From assembly GCF_017052465.1 (NCBI RefSeq), contig NZ_JAFHKT010000115.1, positions 23,277-87,276 on the forward strand: a DNA stretch of 64,000 nt, in the 5' to 3' direction. The notes beneath the pieces were generated by a model. That model had not been told where the DNA came from. It made no database searches and saw nothing but the letters and a program-made list of their open reading frames with translations. The stretch's first letter is position 1, and each line of letters opens with the position of its first letter. Origin of the DNA: Arthrobacter pascens (GTDB lineage Bacteria > Actinomycetota > Actinomycetes > Actinomycetales > Micrococcaceae). Shown in pieces: positions 8,876-16,863 of this stretch. Made by a program: the position numbers and the translations under genes.

Positions 8876-9331
8876 TCAGACGGCGTAGTTTCCCTGGGAG
8901 GCGGTTGCGCCCAGCTCTGTCAGCAGCGCCCGGACAATCGGGAAGTCGGCAGGGATCCACGGCAGGCTGAGAGCTTCATCACTCTTCCTGATGCTGACCC
9001 AGGCAAGTTCATCGTGATCTTCGAGTGGCCGGGGGTCGCCGTCGGCGAGTTCCGCGAACCACACGCGCATGGTGGCACGTTCGTTCAGGGGCCAGCCGGA
9101 GCCGTCCGGCGCTGCCAGCTCGGATCCCAGGCGGACGCCAATACCCAGTTCTTCCCGCAGTTCGCGGTGCAGGGCGGATTCCGGCCCCTCCCCCGGCTCC
9201 ACCTTGCCGCCGGGGAATTCCCACATGCCGGCGAACTCGGGAGGGGCGGTCCGCCGTGCCACCAGCAGACGGGAGGGCTCCGCCAGCGAATCGAGCACGG
9301 CACCGCCCACGACGTTGATCAGTTCTGTCAC
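8876..9331 (-). CDS. NUDIX hydrolase (MutT-like)
   Basis: This 151-residue protein contains a complete NUDIX box, GGKVEPGEGP...RELREELGI, at about residues 41-63, with the glutamates that bind magnesium. The N-terminus (VVGGAVLD, then LLVARR) is like that of MutT enzymes, which hydrolyse 8-oxo-dGTP and prevent oxidative mutagenesis. Cleaning of oxidised nucleotides is therefore the best guess, but NUDIX substrates are hard to predict. It abuts the convergent radical SAM gene, its stop codon starting one base past that gene's stop, and is divergent from the MFS gene at 9525. Confidence 0.88.
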   Translation of the reverse strand: MTELINVVGGAVLDSLAEPSRLLVARRTAPPEFAGMWEFPGGKVEPGEGPESALHRELREELGIGVRLGSELAAPDGSGWPLNERATMRVWFAELADGDPRPLEDHDELAWVSIRKSDEALSLPWIPADFPIVRALLTELGATASQGNYAV

Positions 9332-9524
9332 CGCCCCAGTCTATGGGGGAGAATGGCTGGGGCGCCCGTTCCGGCAACGGCCTCCCCCGGCCCGGGAATA
9401 CCTCCCCGTGGCACCATGTTGTACAAATCAGATTTATAGCTCCCCTTGGGTTTACTCTGCCTCAGATTTATCCGGGTACTCCGCCGAGGCCAGATCCGCA
9501 CTTCACGCTCCGAAAAGCAGGCAC

Positions 9525-10733
9525 ATGACGACGACACTTCACACTTCCGGCAAAACCAAAGCAGCCAGCTCACACCTCGGACTCGCCATTCTGGCCCTGG
9601 CCATGGGCGGCTTTGGAATCGGTGTTACCGAATTCGCCATGATGGGCCTGCTCAAAGAAGTGGAGGTTGGACTCAACATCGGCACGCCGGAAGCCGGCCA
9701 CCTGATCTCGGCGTATGCACTGGGGGTCGTCGTCGGCGCACCGGTGCTGGCCGCCGTCGGCGCGAAACTTCCGCGCAAGTACCTGGCCCTGGGCCTCATG
9801 CTGTTCTTCAGCATCGCCAACCTGACATCGTTTATCGCCCCCGACTACGGGAGCATGCTGGTTTCCCGGTTCGCCGCGGGACTGCCGCACGGCGCCTTCT
9901 TCGGCGTGGCGGCCGTGATCGCCGCGTCGCTCGTGGCACCGACCAAGCGCGGCTGGGCCATTTCCATGGTCATGGCCGGACTCACCGTTGCCAACGTCAT
10001 CGGCGTGCCGTTTGCCACCTGGCTCGGCCAAGCCTTCGGCTGGCGGCTGCTCTTCGTCCTGGTCGGTGCCCTCGGGCTGGTGACCCTTGCCCTGATCTGG
10101 AAGTTTGTTCCGTTCCAGAAGGCCCACTCCGACGCGAGTATCCGCCGGGAACTCGGGGCGCTGAAGCGGGCCCAGGTGTGGCTCGCCATCCTGATCGGGA
10201 TCGTCGGATTCGGCGGATTCTTCGCAACGTACACCTACATCTCCCACACCATGACCTCGGTTGCCGGTATTCCCTCCGCGTTCCTGCCGCTGGTGGTGGC
10301 GCTCTACGGCCTCGGCATGGTGGCCGGCAACATCGTCGGCGGCCGGATCGCCGACAAGTCCGTGATGGGAACCATTTACCGCGTCTTGCCCGGAATCGCT
10401 GTGGCGCTGGTGGTGTACGCGGTCGCCGTGCACTGGCCCTGGTCCGCGTTCGTGATGGTGTTCGTCGTCGGGGCGGCCGGATCCATGCTGGTGCCGGCGC
10501 TGCAAACGAGGCTGCTGGATGCCTCACCGGACGCGCCCTCGCTGGCGTCCTCCCTGAACCACGCAGCGCTCAATGTCGCCAATGCCCTGGGCGCATTCCT
10601 CGGCGGGCTCGTCATCGCCTGGGGCTGGGGTTATATTGCACCGGCCCTGGTGGGCGCCGTGCTGGCCGTCCTCGGCCTCGGCGTGGCTGTGGTCAGCGGA
10701 CTGCTGGAACGCAAAAGGCCGCTGGCCCCGTAA
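9525..10733 (+). CDS. MFS transporter, DHA1 (AraJ/PbuE-like) family
   Basis: This 402-residue integral membrane protein has about 12 predicted membrane helices starting at residue 18. Features of the DHA1 drug/sugar efflux group include FGIGVTEFAMMGLL in helix 1, SAYALGVVVGAPVLA in helix 2 and RFAAGLPHGAFFGVAA in the helix 4 region. Members export sugars, purine bases or drugs; the substrate here is unknown. The frame extends far upstream, but ATG 9525 is chosen because it begins the expected short cytoplasmic tail before helix 1. The divergent region before it holds a direct repeat (TCAGATTTAT at 9428 and 9462) that could be a regulator site. Confidence 0.9.
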   Translation: MTTTLHTSGKTKAASSHLGLAILALAMGGFGIGVTEFAMMGLLKEVEVGLNIGTPEAGHLISAYALGVVVGAPVLAAVGAKLPRKYLALGLMLFFSIANLTSFIAPDYGSMLVSRFAAGLPHGAFFGVAAVIAASLVAPTKRGWAISMVMAGLTVANVIGVPFATWLGQAFGWRLLFVLVGALGLVTLALIWKFVPFQKAHSDASIRRELGALKRAQVWLAILIGIVGFGGFFATYTYISHTMTSVAGIPSAFLPLVVALYGLGMVAGNIVGGRIADKSVMGTIYRVLPGIAVALVVYAVAVHWPWSAFVMVFVVGAAGSMLVPALQTRLLDASPDAPSLASSLNHAALNVANALGAFLGGLVIAWGWGYIAPALVGAVLAVLGLGVAVVSGLLERKRPLAP

Positions 10734-10760
10734 CCCCCCGGGTCACAGGGCCAGCGGCCT
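10716..10760. terminator. Stem-loop spanning the MFS stop codon
   Basis: A 13-bp perfect stem (10716-10728 with 10748-10760, AGGCCGCTGGCCC type) has a 19-nt loop that includes the MFS stop codon. A second smaller stem (10786-10792 with 10800-10806) follows. Together they lie in the gap between the convergent MFS and CDF genes and probably end transcription from both sides. Confidence 0.6.
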
Positions 10761-10820
10761 GCGGGTCATTTCTCTGCAGTCACTTCGCCGCCGAACTTTG
10801 GCGGCGGACGTTCGCGAAGG

Positions 10821-11771
10821 CTAGGATCCGGTACCTCCGACGACGGCCTGACTGGGCAGGTCCGATCGGTGCACGTCCGGCTCCAGGTAGATCACCCGTG
10901 CCATGGGCACCGCCGTGCGGATACGATCTTCAGCGGCGTCAATCAGCCTGGCGATTTCAAGACCTGACACCGCGGCGCCCACCGTGATCTTGGCAGCCAC
11001 AAGGAGTTCCTCCGGCCCGAGGTGGAGGGTCTTGAGGTGGATGATTCCGGTGCCGTCGGACTCGATGGCTCCCCTGATCCTTGCGACGTCGTCCCGCGTG
11101 GCGGATTCACCCAGCAGCAGCGACTTGGTTTCCAGGGCCAGGACCACGGCGATGGCCACCAGCAGCAGGCCGATCATGGCCGTTCCAAGCGCATCCCAGA
11201 CACCGTTATGCGTCAGCAGCGTCAGGCTGACGCCAAAGAGCGCGAAGACCAGACCCACCAGCGCGCCCAAATCCTCAAGGAGGATCACCGGCAACTCGGG
11301 CTGCTTTGCATTGCGCACAAAGTTGACCCAGCTTTGCTTCCCCCGGACGTGGTTGGATTCGATGATGGCCGTCCGGAACGAGAAAGATTCAGCAATGATG
11401 GCGCCGATCAGCACGGCAAGGGGAACCCACCAGAAGTCGCCCTCGATCGCGTGCGGATGCTGGAACTTGTCCCACGCCTCGTACAGAGCGAACAGGCCGC
11501 CGACGCTGAACAGCACGATGGAGACGATGAACGCGTAGATGTAGCGTTCCCGGCCGTAGCCGAAGGGATGTTCCTCGCTGGCGGCCCGCTTTGCCCGTTT
11601 CCCGCCGACGAGCAGCAGGATCTGGTTGCCGGAGTCGGCCACCGAGTGGATGGCCTCAGCCAGCATGGAAGACGACAACGTCAGGAGGAACGCGACGAAC
11701 TTCAAAACAGCGATGGTCAGATTTGCAGCGAGAGCTGCGACGATCGCCTTGGTACCGCCAGTTGCCGCCAA
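10821..11771 (-). CDS. Cation diffusion facilitator (CDF) family metal transporter
   Basis: The 316-residue protein has six predicted membrane helices in its first ~205 residues and a cytoplasmic C-terminal domain of about 90 residues, the CDF layout. Helix 2 contains SMLAEAIHSVADSGNQ, whose acidic and His residues form part of the metal site in this family. CDF proteins export zinc, iron, manganese or cobalt in exchange for protons; the metal cannot be chosen from sequence here. It is convergent with the MFS gene and divergent from the small membrane protein gene at 12002. Confidence 0.92.
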   Translation of the reverse strand: MAATGGTKAIVAALAANLTIAVLKFVAFLLTLSSSMLAEAIHSVADSGNQILLLVGGKRAKRAASEEHPFGYGRERYIYAFIVSIVLFSVGGLFALYEAWDKFQHPHAIEGDFWWVPLAVLIGAIIAESFSFRTAIIESNHVRGKQSWVNFVRNAKQPELPVILLEDLGALVGLVFALFGVSLTLLTHNGVWDALGTAMIGLLLVAIAVVLALETKSLLLGESATRDDVARIRGAIESDGTGIIHLKTLHLGPEELLVAAKITVGAAVSGLEIARLIDAAEDRIRTAVPMARVIYLEPDVHRSDLPSQAVVGGTGS

Positions 11772-11916
11772 GGGAGCTTCACCTCTTCAAGGGGAGTTAC
11801 AACGAAATGGACACGGCCCCGCACCGGAACCACTGTAATTACCGTACCCGCCCGGCCTTAGGCGTAGCGGCAGTCCTGGCGCCGCGGCGACACAAAAAAC
11901 CTTGAAACTAAGCGTG

Positions 11917-11946
11917 CTGACAAATAAACATGCGCTGTGTTAGCTT
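11917..11946 (+). promoter_or_regulatory. Predicted promoter of the GlsB-like gene
   Basis: CTGACA (11917-11922), an 18-bp spacer and TAGCTT (11941-11946) resemble a housekeeping promoter, giving a start near 11953 and a leader of about 50 nt. Directly after it, GTCGGGA and TCCCGAC (11955-11961 and 11976-11982) form a 7-bp inverted repeat before the ribosome binding site, which could be an operator or a leader hairpin. Confidence 0.4.
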
Positions 11947-12001
11947 GAAGCCATGTCGGGAGTGACATGTATCGGTCCCGACGAATATGAAGGAGGAGAC
12001 A

Positions 12002-12268
12002 ATGGGTTTTCTTGCTTGGATTATTCTCGGCCTGATCGTAGGCGCAATTGTTAAGGCCGTTATGCCCGGTAGGGTTGGCGGCGGCTGGGTCACCAGCCTG
12101 GTTCTGGGCGTTGTAGGCGCCATCGTTGGTGGCTGGATCGGCAGCCTTCTGTTCGGCAAGGGTGACCTGGCGTTTTTCGACCTCGGCACCTGGATCCTCG
12201 CCATTATCGGCGGCCTGGTAGTCGCCGGCATCTACGGGGCAATTACCGGACGCAACCGGACCACCTAA
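12002..12268 (+). CDS. GlsB/YeaQ/YmgE family stress-response membrane protein
   Basis: This 88-residue protein is almost wholly hydrophobic, with three predicted membrane helices and the glycine-rich family pattern GFLAWIILGLIVGAIVKAV, then GLVVAGIYGAITGR at the C-terminus. The family is annotated as transglycosylase-associated or stress-response membrane protein; its molecular role is unknown. ATG 12002 is chosen over an in-frame ATG at 11987 because AAGGAGGAG lies at the right distance before it. Three identical hairpins follow the stop codon. Confidence 0.9.
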   Translation: MGFLAWIILGLIVGAIVKAVMPGRVGGGWVTSLVLGVVGAIVGGWIGSLLFGKGDLAFFDLGTWILAIIGGLVVAGIYGAITGRNRTT

Positions 12269-12275
12269 GACCACT

Positions 12276-12392
12276 AAGGTCCGCCCCACTGGCGGACCTG
12301 CTGAAAGTAAAAAGTAAGGTCCGCCCCACTGGCGGACCTGCTGAAAGTAAAAAGTAAGGTCCGCCCCACTGGCGGACCTGCTGAAAGTAAAA
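12276..12392 (+). repeat. Three tandem copies of a 40-bp hairpin unit after the GlsB-like gene
   Basis: Units start at 12276, 12316 and 12356 and are identical, the last truncated. Each contains a 9-bp stem AGGTCCGCC/GGCGGACCT with a 5-nt loop ccact, followed by an A-rich spacer. They lie between a convergent gene pair, just before the terminator at 12389-12427. They may be a duplicated terminator, 3'-end stabilising hairpins or a protein-binding array. Confidence 0.9.
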
Positions 12393-12427
12393 GCGGGGGC
12401 CCACCACACGGTCGGCCCCCGCTTTTT
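12389..12427. terminator. Bidirectional rho-independent terminator
   Basis: A stem of about 13 bp (AAAAGCGGGGGCC with GGCCCCCGCTTTT) has a T-run on the plus strand and, because of its A-run, also on the minus strand. It serves the GlsB-like gene on the plus strand and the methyltransferase gene ending at 12427 on the minus strand. Confidence 0.88.
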
Positions 12428-13320
12428 CAGTCCTGTTGGGATCTCGCGCTGGCGTACAGGCAGACTGTGGCGGCCGTGCCCAGGTTCAGGCTTTCGGCGG
12501 CGCCGTAGACGGGAACGGCCACCCGGTGGTCCGCCAGGGCGAGCTCCGCCTCGGACAGTCCCTGCGCCTCGTTGCCGAACAGCCAGACAGTGGGGCTTTC
12601 CAGCGCATAGTCCGAACCGGCCGTGGAGCTGCCGAGCCGCCGGGCCGCACTCTCATCCTGGAGGCGGTCCAGGTTGAGCTTCCCGTAACCGTCGGCGGCG
12701 AGCACGCCAATGCCGCGGGCCCTGCACTCCGCCACCAGCTCTTCGACGTCGGCGCCGAGCACGACCGGCAGGTGAAAGAGGGAGCCGGCGGTGGAACGCA
12801 CGGCCTTCGGATTGTAGATGTCCACGCTGGAGCCGGTAAGCACCACGGCATCGGCACCGGCCGCATCGGCTGCCCGCAGGACGGTTCCGGCGTTGCCCGG
12901 GTCCCGTACCTGGCACAGCACGGCTATCAGCCGCGGCCGGGCATCAAGGACGTCGCGAAGGGAAACATCGACAAAGTCGCAGACGGCGATGATTCCTTGC
13001 GGGGTCACGGTGTCCGCCATCGCGGCGAGGACGTCGTCGGTGGCCAGCCTGGCGTTGACGCCTTCGGCCAGTTCCTCAAACTCCGGGTAACGGTCCAGGC
13101 ATGCCTCGCTGGCGTACACCTCACGGACCAGGCCGTACTCCCCCGCGTCCATTTTCTTGCGGTGCAGGGTCAAGGCTTCCCGGACGGCCTGGGGGCCTTC
13201 AGCGAGGAACTGTCGGCGCTTTAAACGGGCAGGGCGCCCGGCAAGCTTTGCCACGTCCCGGACCCGATCAGCTCGGGGATTGGACAGTGGAAAATCTTGC
13301 GGGCGCCCTGTTTCGTTCAT
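12427..13320 (-). CDS. TrmH/SpoU family RNA 2'-O-methyltransferase
   Basis: The 297-residue protein has an N-terminal substrate-binding domain (residues 15-105) and a C-terminal SPOUT methyltransferase domain with its three motifs: NPGNAGTVLRAADAAGAD, WLFGNEAQGLS and AAESLNLGTAATVCLY, which form the knotted SAM site. It is expected to methylate a ribose in rRNA or tRNA. Its place after infC-rpmI-rplT matches the actinobacterial gene often called tsnR, but the target nucleotide is not known, so no symbol is given. It is last in a minus-strand run starting at 15335. Confidence 0.9.
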   Translation of the reverse strand: MNETGRPQDFPLSNPRADRVRDVAKLAGRPARLKRRQFLAEGPQAVREALTLHRKKMDAGEYGLVREVYASEACLDRYPEFEELAEGVNARLATDDVLAAMADTVTPQGIIAVCDFVDVSLRDVLDARPRLIAVLCQVRDPGNAGTVLRAADAAGADAVVLTGSSVDIYNPKAVRSTAGSLFHLPVVLGADVEELVAECRARGIGVLAADGYGKLNLDRLQDESAARRLGSSTAGSDYALESPTVWLFGNEAQGLSEAELALADHRVAVPVYGAAESLNLGTAATVCLYASARSQQD

Positions 13321-13375
13321 ATAAGAACCTTAGTTGCTGTTGCAGCAGGTTCTCGAACTACCCAGAACGGGACTG

Positions 13376-13846
13376 CTACTCGGCAGCCTCGTCAGCGGCC
13401 GGCTTCTTGGCGGCAGCCTTCTTGGCAGCGGGCTTCTTCGCCTTCGGAGCCGGTGCGGCTTCAGCCGCAACAGCCGGAGCGGAGGTGTCAGCCGGCAGGG
13501 AGTCCTTGGCGACCTTGACCAGCGCAGCGAAGGCGTTGGCGTCGGAGACAGCCAGTTCAGCCAGCATGCGGCGGTCAACCTCGACCTCAGCGGCCTTGAG
13601 GCCCTGGATCAGACGGTTGTAGGTGAGGCCGTTGGCGCGGGATGCAGCGTTGATGCGCTGGATCCAAAGGCGGCGGAAGTCGCCCTTCTTCTTCTTGCGG
13701 TCGCCGTAGCTGTACACAAACGAGTGCAGCAACTGCTCTTTGGCCTTGCGGTACAGGCGTGAGCGCTGTCCGCGGTAACCTTTGGCGCGTTCGAGGATAA
13801 CCCGGCGCTTCTTGTGGGCGTTTACCGCCCGCTTCACACGTGCCAC
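13376..13846 (-). CDS. rplT: 50S ribosomal protein L20 with C-terminal extension
   Basis: The first ~117 residues are standard L20 ([34 protein letters not shown]), a 23S rRNA-binding protein needed early in large-subunit assembly. The protein continues to 156 residues with an Ala/Lys/Pro tail ([19 protein letters not shown]) absent from the usual family length. L20 often represses its own operon in other bacteria; whether it does so here is unknown. It lies 118 bp after rpmI. A weak 7-bp inverted repeat (13324-13353) follows before the methyltransferase gene. Confidence 0.97.
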   Translation of the reverse strand: MARVKRAVNAHKKRRVILERAKGYRGQRSRLYRKAKEQLLHSFVYSYGDRKKKKGDFRRLWIQRINAASRANGLTYNRLIQGLKAAEVEVDRRMLAELAVSDANAFAALVKVAKDSLPADTSAPAVAAEAAPAPKAKKPAAKKAAAKKPAADEAAE

Positions 13847-13964
13847 GTGCGTACTCCTTCAAAATTCTTATCCCAAGCGTCTACTGCCGGTAACCCGGCC
13901 GGCCTGAGAAGGCTTATGGGTAGTTGACTGGTGCCGGTTGGCAATCAGTCAGAGTGCTTGGAAA

Positions 13965-14159
13965 TTAGATGCCGAGCATCTTCCGGATGACCTTGGCGTC
14001 GCCCTTGAAGACGATCTTGTCGCCGGCAAGGCGACGGGTCAGCCTGGAGGACTTGTGCTCGAGGTAGTGGCGGCGGTTGGCCTGCTGGCGGCGCAGCTTG
14101 CCGCTGCCGGTCAGCTTGAAGCGCTTCTTAGCACCACTGTGGGTCTTCATCTTCGGCAT
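13965..14159 (-). CDS. rpmI: 50S ribosomal protein L35
   Basis: This 64-residue basic protein ([18 protein letters not shown] at the start, KVIRKMLGI at the end) is L35, a small component of the large ribosomal subunit. The frame opens further upstream, but the ATG at 14159 matches the family start and has AGGAG nearby. It sits between infC (117 bp upstream) and rplT in the conserved infC-rpmI-rplT operon. Confidence 0.97.
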   Translation of the reverse strand: MPKMKTHSGAKKRFKLTGSGKLRRQQANRRHYLEHKSSRLTRRLAGDKIVFKGDAKVIRKMLGI

Positions 14160-14276
14160 GGGAACCGATCTCCTAACGTATCCGCAGGCTATGCCTGCAG
14201 TCTTTCGTGCAGCCGCCCCTGCGGGCGGCATGCTGGTTGCTGACTGCCTGAAGGCGGTACCTTCCGCAGCTTTGAA

Positions 14277-15335
14277 CTAGTTGGTCTTCTTGCCCGCCGG
14301 CTTGGGCGTGGCCCGTGGTGCCGCGGGGCGTGCAGCGGGCTTCGGCGCAGCGGGCCTGGCCACCGGCTTCGGTGGAGCAGGCACTGCCGCAGGCTTGGGT
14401 GCTGCCGGAGCAGGGGTTGCGGCTTCGGCGGCCTTCGGCGCGGCAGGAGCCGCGGCCGCGGGTGCCGGTGGCTTCGCCGCCGCAGCCTTGGGCGCTTCGC
14501 GCTTAGGCAGTGCGGCCTTGGGAGCCTCCTGCTTGGGAGCTTCCTGCTTCGGAGCCTCCTGCTTGGGAGCTTCCTGCTGAGGTGCCTCCGCAGCCGCTGC
14601 TGCCGGCGTTTCGACGGCGGCTTCCGGAGCAACTGCTGCTGCCGGGGCCTCCGGCTCGGCCGGGGTGTTGACCTGGTAGCCTTCCGGCAGCAGGTCCGCG
14701 AGTGACTGAGTCAGGGGTGCCTGGTCAGCGCCCGAGGTGTCGACGCGGCCGGTGGCTTTGGCTTCGTTCTGGGCCTTGGCCTCAGCACGCTGCGTTGCCC
14801 GGCGGGCCTCTGCCTTGGCCTCAGCCTTGTTCTTCAGCGGACCAATGACCATGACCATGTTGCGGCCGTCGATGCGAGGGCTCGACTCCACAACGCCAAC
14901 TTCAGCGACGTCTTCAGCGAAGCGCTGGAGCAGGCGCAGGCCCATTTCGGGGCGCTGCTGTTCGCGGCCACGGAACTGGATCATGGCCTTGACTTTGTCG
15001 CCGGCTCCGAGGAAGCGCAGGGCGTGGCCGCGCTTGGTCTCGTAGTCATGGGTGTCGATCTTCAGGCGGAACCGGATTTCCTTGAGAACCGTGTTGGTCT
15101 GGTTCTTGCGGGCCTCACGGGCCTTGACTGCGGCTTCGTACTTGTACTTGCCGAAGTCCATCAGCTTGCACACCGGAGGCTTGGCCTGAGGTGCAACTTC
15201 AACGAGATCAAGATCGGACTCGGCAGCCAGACGCAGGGCATCCTCGATACGGACGATTCCTACCTGTTCGCCGGCAGGGCCGACCAGCCGCACCTCAGGG
15301 ACGCGGATACGCTCATTGATTCTTGGCTCGCTAAT
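14277..15335 (-). CDS. infC: Translation initiation factor IF-3 with AUU start and long Ala/Pro/Lys tail
   Basis: The IF-3 core covers residues 1-170: N-terminal domain with [19 protein letters not shown], a linker around [19 protein letters not shown], and a C-terminal domain with [17 protein letters not shown] sequence. IF-3 binds the 30S subunit and proofreads start-codon choice. No ATG, GTG or TTG fits the family start; an ATT codon at 15333-15335, seven bases after AGGAG, gives exactly the expected N-terminus. AUU initiation of infC is known in Escherichia coli, where it allows autoregulation. The core is followed by about 180 residues of low complexity with EAPKQ repeats, roughly doubling the protein. 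A structured leader lies upstream. Confidence 0.95.
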   Translation of the reverse strand: MSEPRINERIRVPEVRLVGPAGEQVGIVRIEDALRLAAESDLDLVEVAPQAKPPVCKLMDFGKYKYEAAVKAREARKNQTNTVLKEIRFRLKIDTHDYETKRGHALRFLGAGDKVKAMIQFRGREQQRPEMGLRLLQRFAEDVAEVGVVESSPRIDGRNMVMVIGPLKNKAEAKAEARRATQRAEAKAQNEAKATGRVDTSGADQAPLTQSLADLLPEGYQVNTPAEPEAPAAAVAPEAAVETPAAAAAEAPQQEAPKQEAPKQEAPKQEAPKAALPKREAPKAAAAKPPAPAAAAPAAPKAAEAATPAPAAPKPAAVPAPPKPVARPAAPKPAARPAAPRATPKPAGKKTN

Positions 15336-15628
15336 GTTAAAGCTCCTGTGTTTGTGATTGGTGTTCCACCGGCAAATAGAGAAGGCCCCCAATTGCCGGA
15401 GCAATCGAAGGCCTCGAGGATCGGACGTGCATACCCGTTAGGGCTGCACGCGCTACCGCAGGACTGTGCCTGCCGGAAACGCCCGACCTTTACCCGGCAA
15501 CCTTGCTTCCCTCTGGAACTGCGAGGAAAAACGGCTGGCGCGGGTGGGAGAGAACTCCGCTTGCAAACTGAAATAGATTCTACAGAAAGATACCCAATCC
15601 CCGCACATTGCGGCGATGGGTCTCTTAC
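15336..15628 (-). promoter_or_regulatory. Long structured 5' leader of infC-rpmI-rplT
   Basis: From the predicted promoter to the AUU codon there are about 290 untranslated bases. Three hairpins can be read on the minus strand: C (15458-15473, GCAGG/CCTGC), B (15426-15450, outer CGTGCA/TGCACG and inner CCC/GGG around a TAAC loop), and A (15383-15414, nested AGGCC/GGCCT and ATTGC/GCAAT with a 4-nt loop) about 50 nt before the start codon. Leaders of this operon are regulatory in other bacteria, but I do not recognise this one as a described class. Confidence 0.6.
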
Positions 15629-15634
15629 ACGGCG

Positions 15635-15664
15635 AAATAACGACATTCAGTCGGTCTGTGTCAA
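15635..15664 (-). promoter_or_regulatory. Predicted infC operon promoter
   Basis: On the minus strand TTGACA (15659-15664) is followed after 18 bp by TTATTT (15635-15640). The -35 is a perfect match and the -10 is weak. It lies just upstream of, and divergent to, the DUF1844 gene at 15675. Confidence 0.5.
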
Positions 15665-15674
15665 GCTTACCAGT

Positions 15675-16061
15675 ATGAGCACTTCAGACAGTAATTCACA
15701 CGTTTACCAGGCCCCCGGCGAGCAGGCTGACGTCTCACAGCAGGTCCGGGACATCTCCGAAGTTCCCGCGATCGAGGTCATCACCACAGCCGCTGTTCAC
15801 CTCATGAGCGCCGCCGCCGTTAAGCTCGGCCTGGCCGCCGAAGAGAACGCCGAGGAGCTTAAGGACCTGGACGAGGCCCGCAAGCTCATCACCGCCCTCG
15901 CGGGACTCGTGACAGCAGCCGCTCCGGAGATCGGTTCCCAGCACGCCGGGCCGTTGCGCGACGGACTGCGCTCCCTGCAGCTTGCCTTCCGGGAAGAGTC
16001 GATCATTCCGGATGCCCCGGGCAAGGGTCCCGGCGAAAAATACACCGGCGCGGTGAACTGA
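15675..16061 (+). CDS. DUF1844 domain-containing protein
   Basis: The 128-residue acidic protein matches the DUF1844 family: a variable N-terminus, then a helical region with AAVHLMSAAAVKLGLA (residues 45-60), a Glu/Asp-rich turn, and ARKLITALAGLVTAA. The family has no known function and commonly lies next to infC in actinobacteria. ATG 15675 is used although the frame is open well upstream, because that part overlaps the infC leader and start on the other strand. A stem-loop (16082-16119) follows the stop codon. Confidence 0.85.
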   Translation: MSTSDSNSHVYQAPGEQADVSQQVRDISEVPAIEVITTAAVHLMSAAAVKLGLAAEENAEELKDLDEARKLITALAGLVTAAAPEIGSQHAGPLRDGLRSLQLAFREESIIPDAPGKGPGEKYTGAVN

Positions 16062-16081
16062 CGCCGGAAAACAACCTACGA

Positions 16082-16119
16082 CGACGGCTGGCTGCCCTTG
16101 AGGGGACGGCCGGCCGTCG
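16082..16119 (+). terminator. Probable terminator of the DUF1844 gene
   Basis: CGACGGC (16082-16088) pairs with GCCGTCG (16113-16119), with further internal GC pairing, followed by the T-rich CTTCTGTTT. The remaining ~240 bp to the next gene hold no other feature I can support. Confidence 0.5.
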
Positions 16120-16359
16120 CTTCTGTTTAAGCGGAGCTGCCCTGGGCGGCGGCAGCGGAAGCACCTCACCAATTGGGTATTGTCACCGCACGGCAGAGTG
16201 AGTAAGCTCGGCGGCCAGCCGGCTTTCCGGTTTGAATCTGGCTGCGTCCTGAGCAGCGCTGCCGTCAGGGGCACGCCCCGTATACCCAGGCATCCGGCTT
16301 GCACACCGTCACCGCCTGGTCGGCCATAAGTTGCCGCCCTTCCAAAAAGGCAGAACCCC

Positions 16360-16818
16360 ATGTTAGGCACCAAAACCCGTTTCGCCGCCGTCTTAGCCGC
16401 CAGCCTCGGACTGACGGGAATCGCAGCGCCGGCTTACGCCGCCCCCGCAACGCTCGTAAGTGTAGGGCCGGGAACACTCGTCGCCGACGGCGCCGCGGTG
16501 GACGTCCCGGTAACGTTTGTGTGTGACAGCGACCCGACCCGCATCATCGCCGTGCCCGTAGTGGAAGTAAACCAGAGAGTCACCGAGGGCCGGATTGCCA
16601 ACGGCTTCGGGAACGCACAACTGAGTTGCACCCGGCAAAACCAAACCGTCACCATCCGGGTCATTCCCCGCGTGATCGCGTTCGACCCCGGAGCTGCGGT
16701 CGTATTCGTAGTCCTGCAGACCTGCAGTGCAGAATTCCAGTGCGCCGCCGTGACCGCCAGCGAGGTCATACAGCTCACAAAGCCAGCCCAGACTCCTCCC
16801 GTCCTTCCCCCCGAATAA
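16360..16818 (+). CDS. Secreted hypothetical protein
   Basis: The 152-residue protein begins with a classical signal peptide: basic start, a hydrophobic core AVLAASLGLTGIAAP and a probable cut after AYA at about residue 27. The mature part is about 125 residues of beta-rich sequence with four cysteines (in FVCDS, LSCTR, QTCSAEF and FQCAA) that could form two disulfides. No known domain is recognised. It stands alone between DUF1844 and the convergent MFS gene. Confidence 0.72.
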   Translation: MLGTKTRFAAVLAASLGLTGIAAPAYAAPATLVSVGPGTLVADGAAVDVPVTFVCDSDPTRIIAVPVVEVNQRVTEGRIANGFGNAQLSCTRQNQTVTIRVIPRVIAFDPGAAVVFVVLQTCSAEFQCAAVTASEVIQLTKPAQTPPVLPPE

Positions 16819-16863
16819 GCGGTTCCGAAGCACGATCCCGACGGCAGGCCCCCGGCACGTGCC

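Noticed and set aside
12427..13320. Thiostrepton-resistance methyltransferase (tsnR) in the strict sense
   Set aside because: Only family motifs and gene order are visible; the rRNA target cannot be inferred, so the symbol was withheld.
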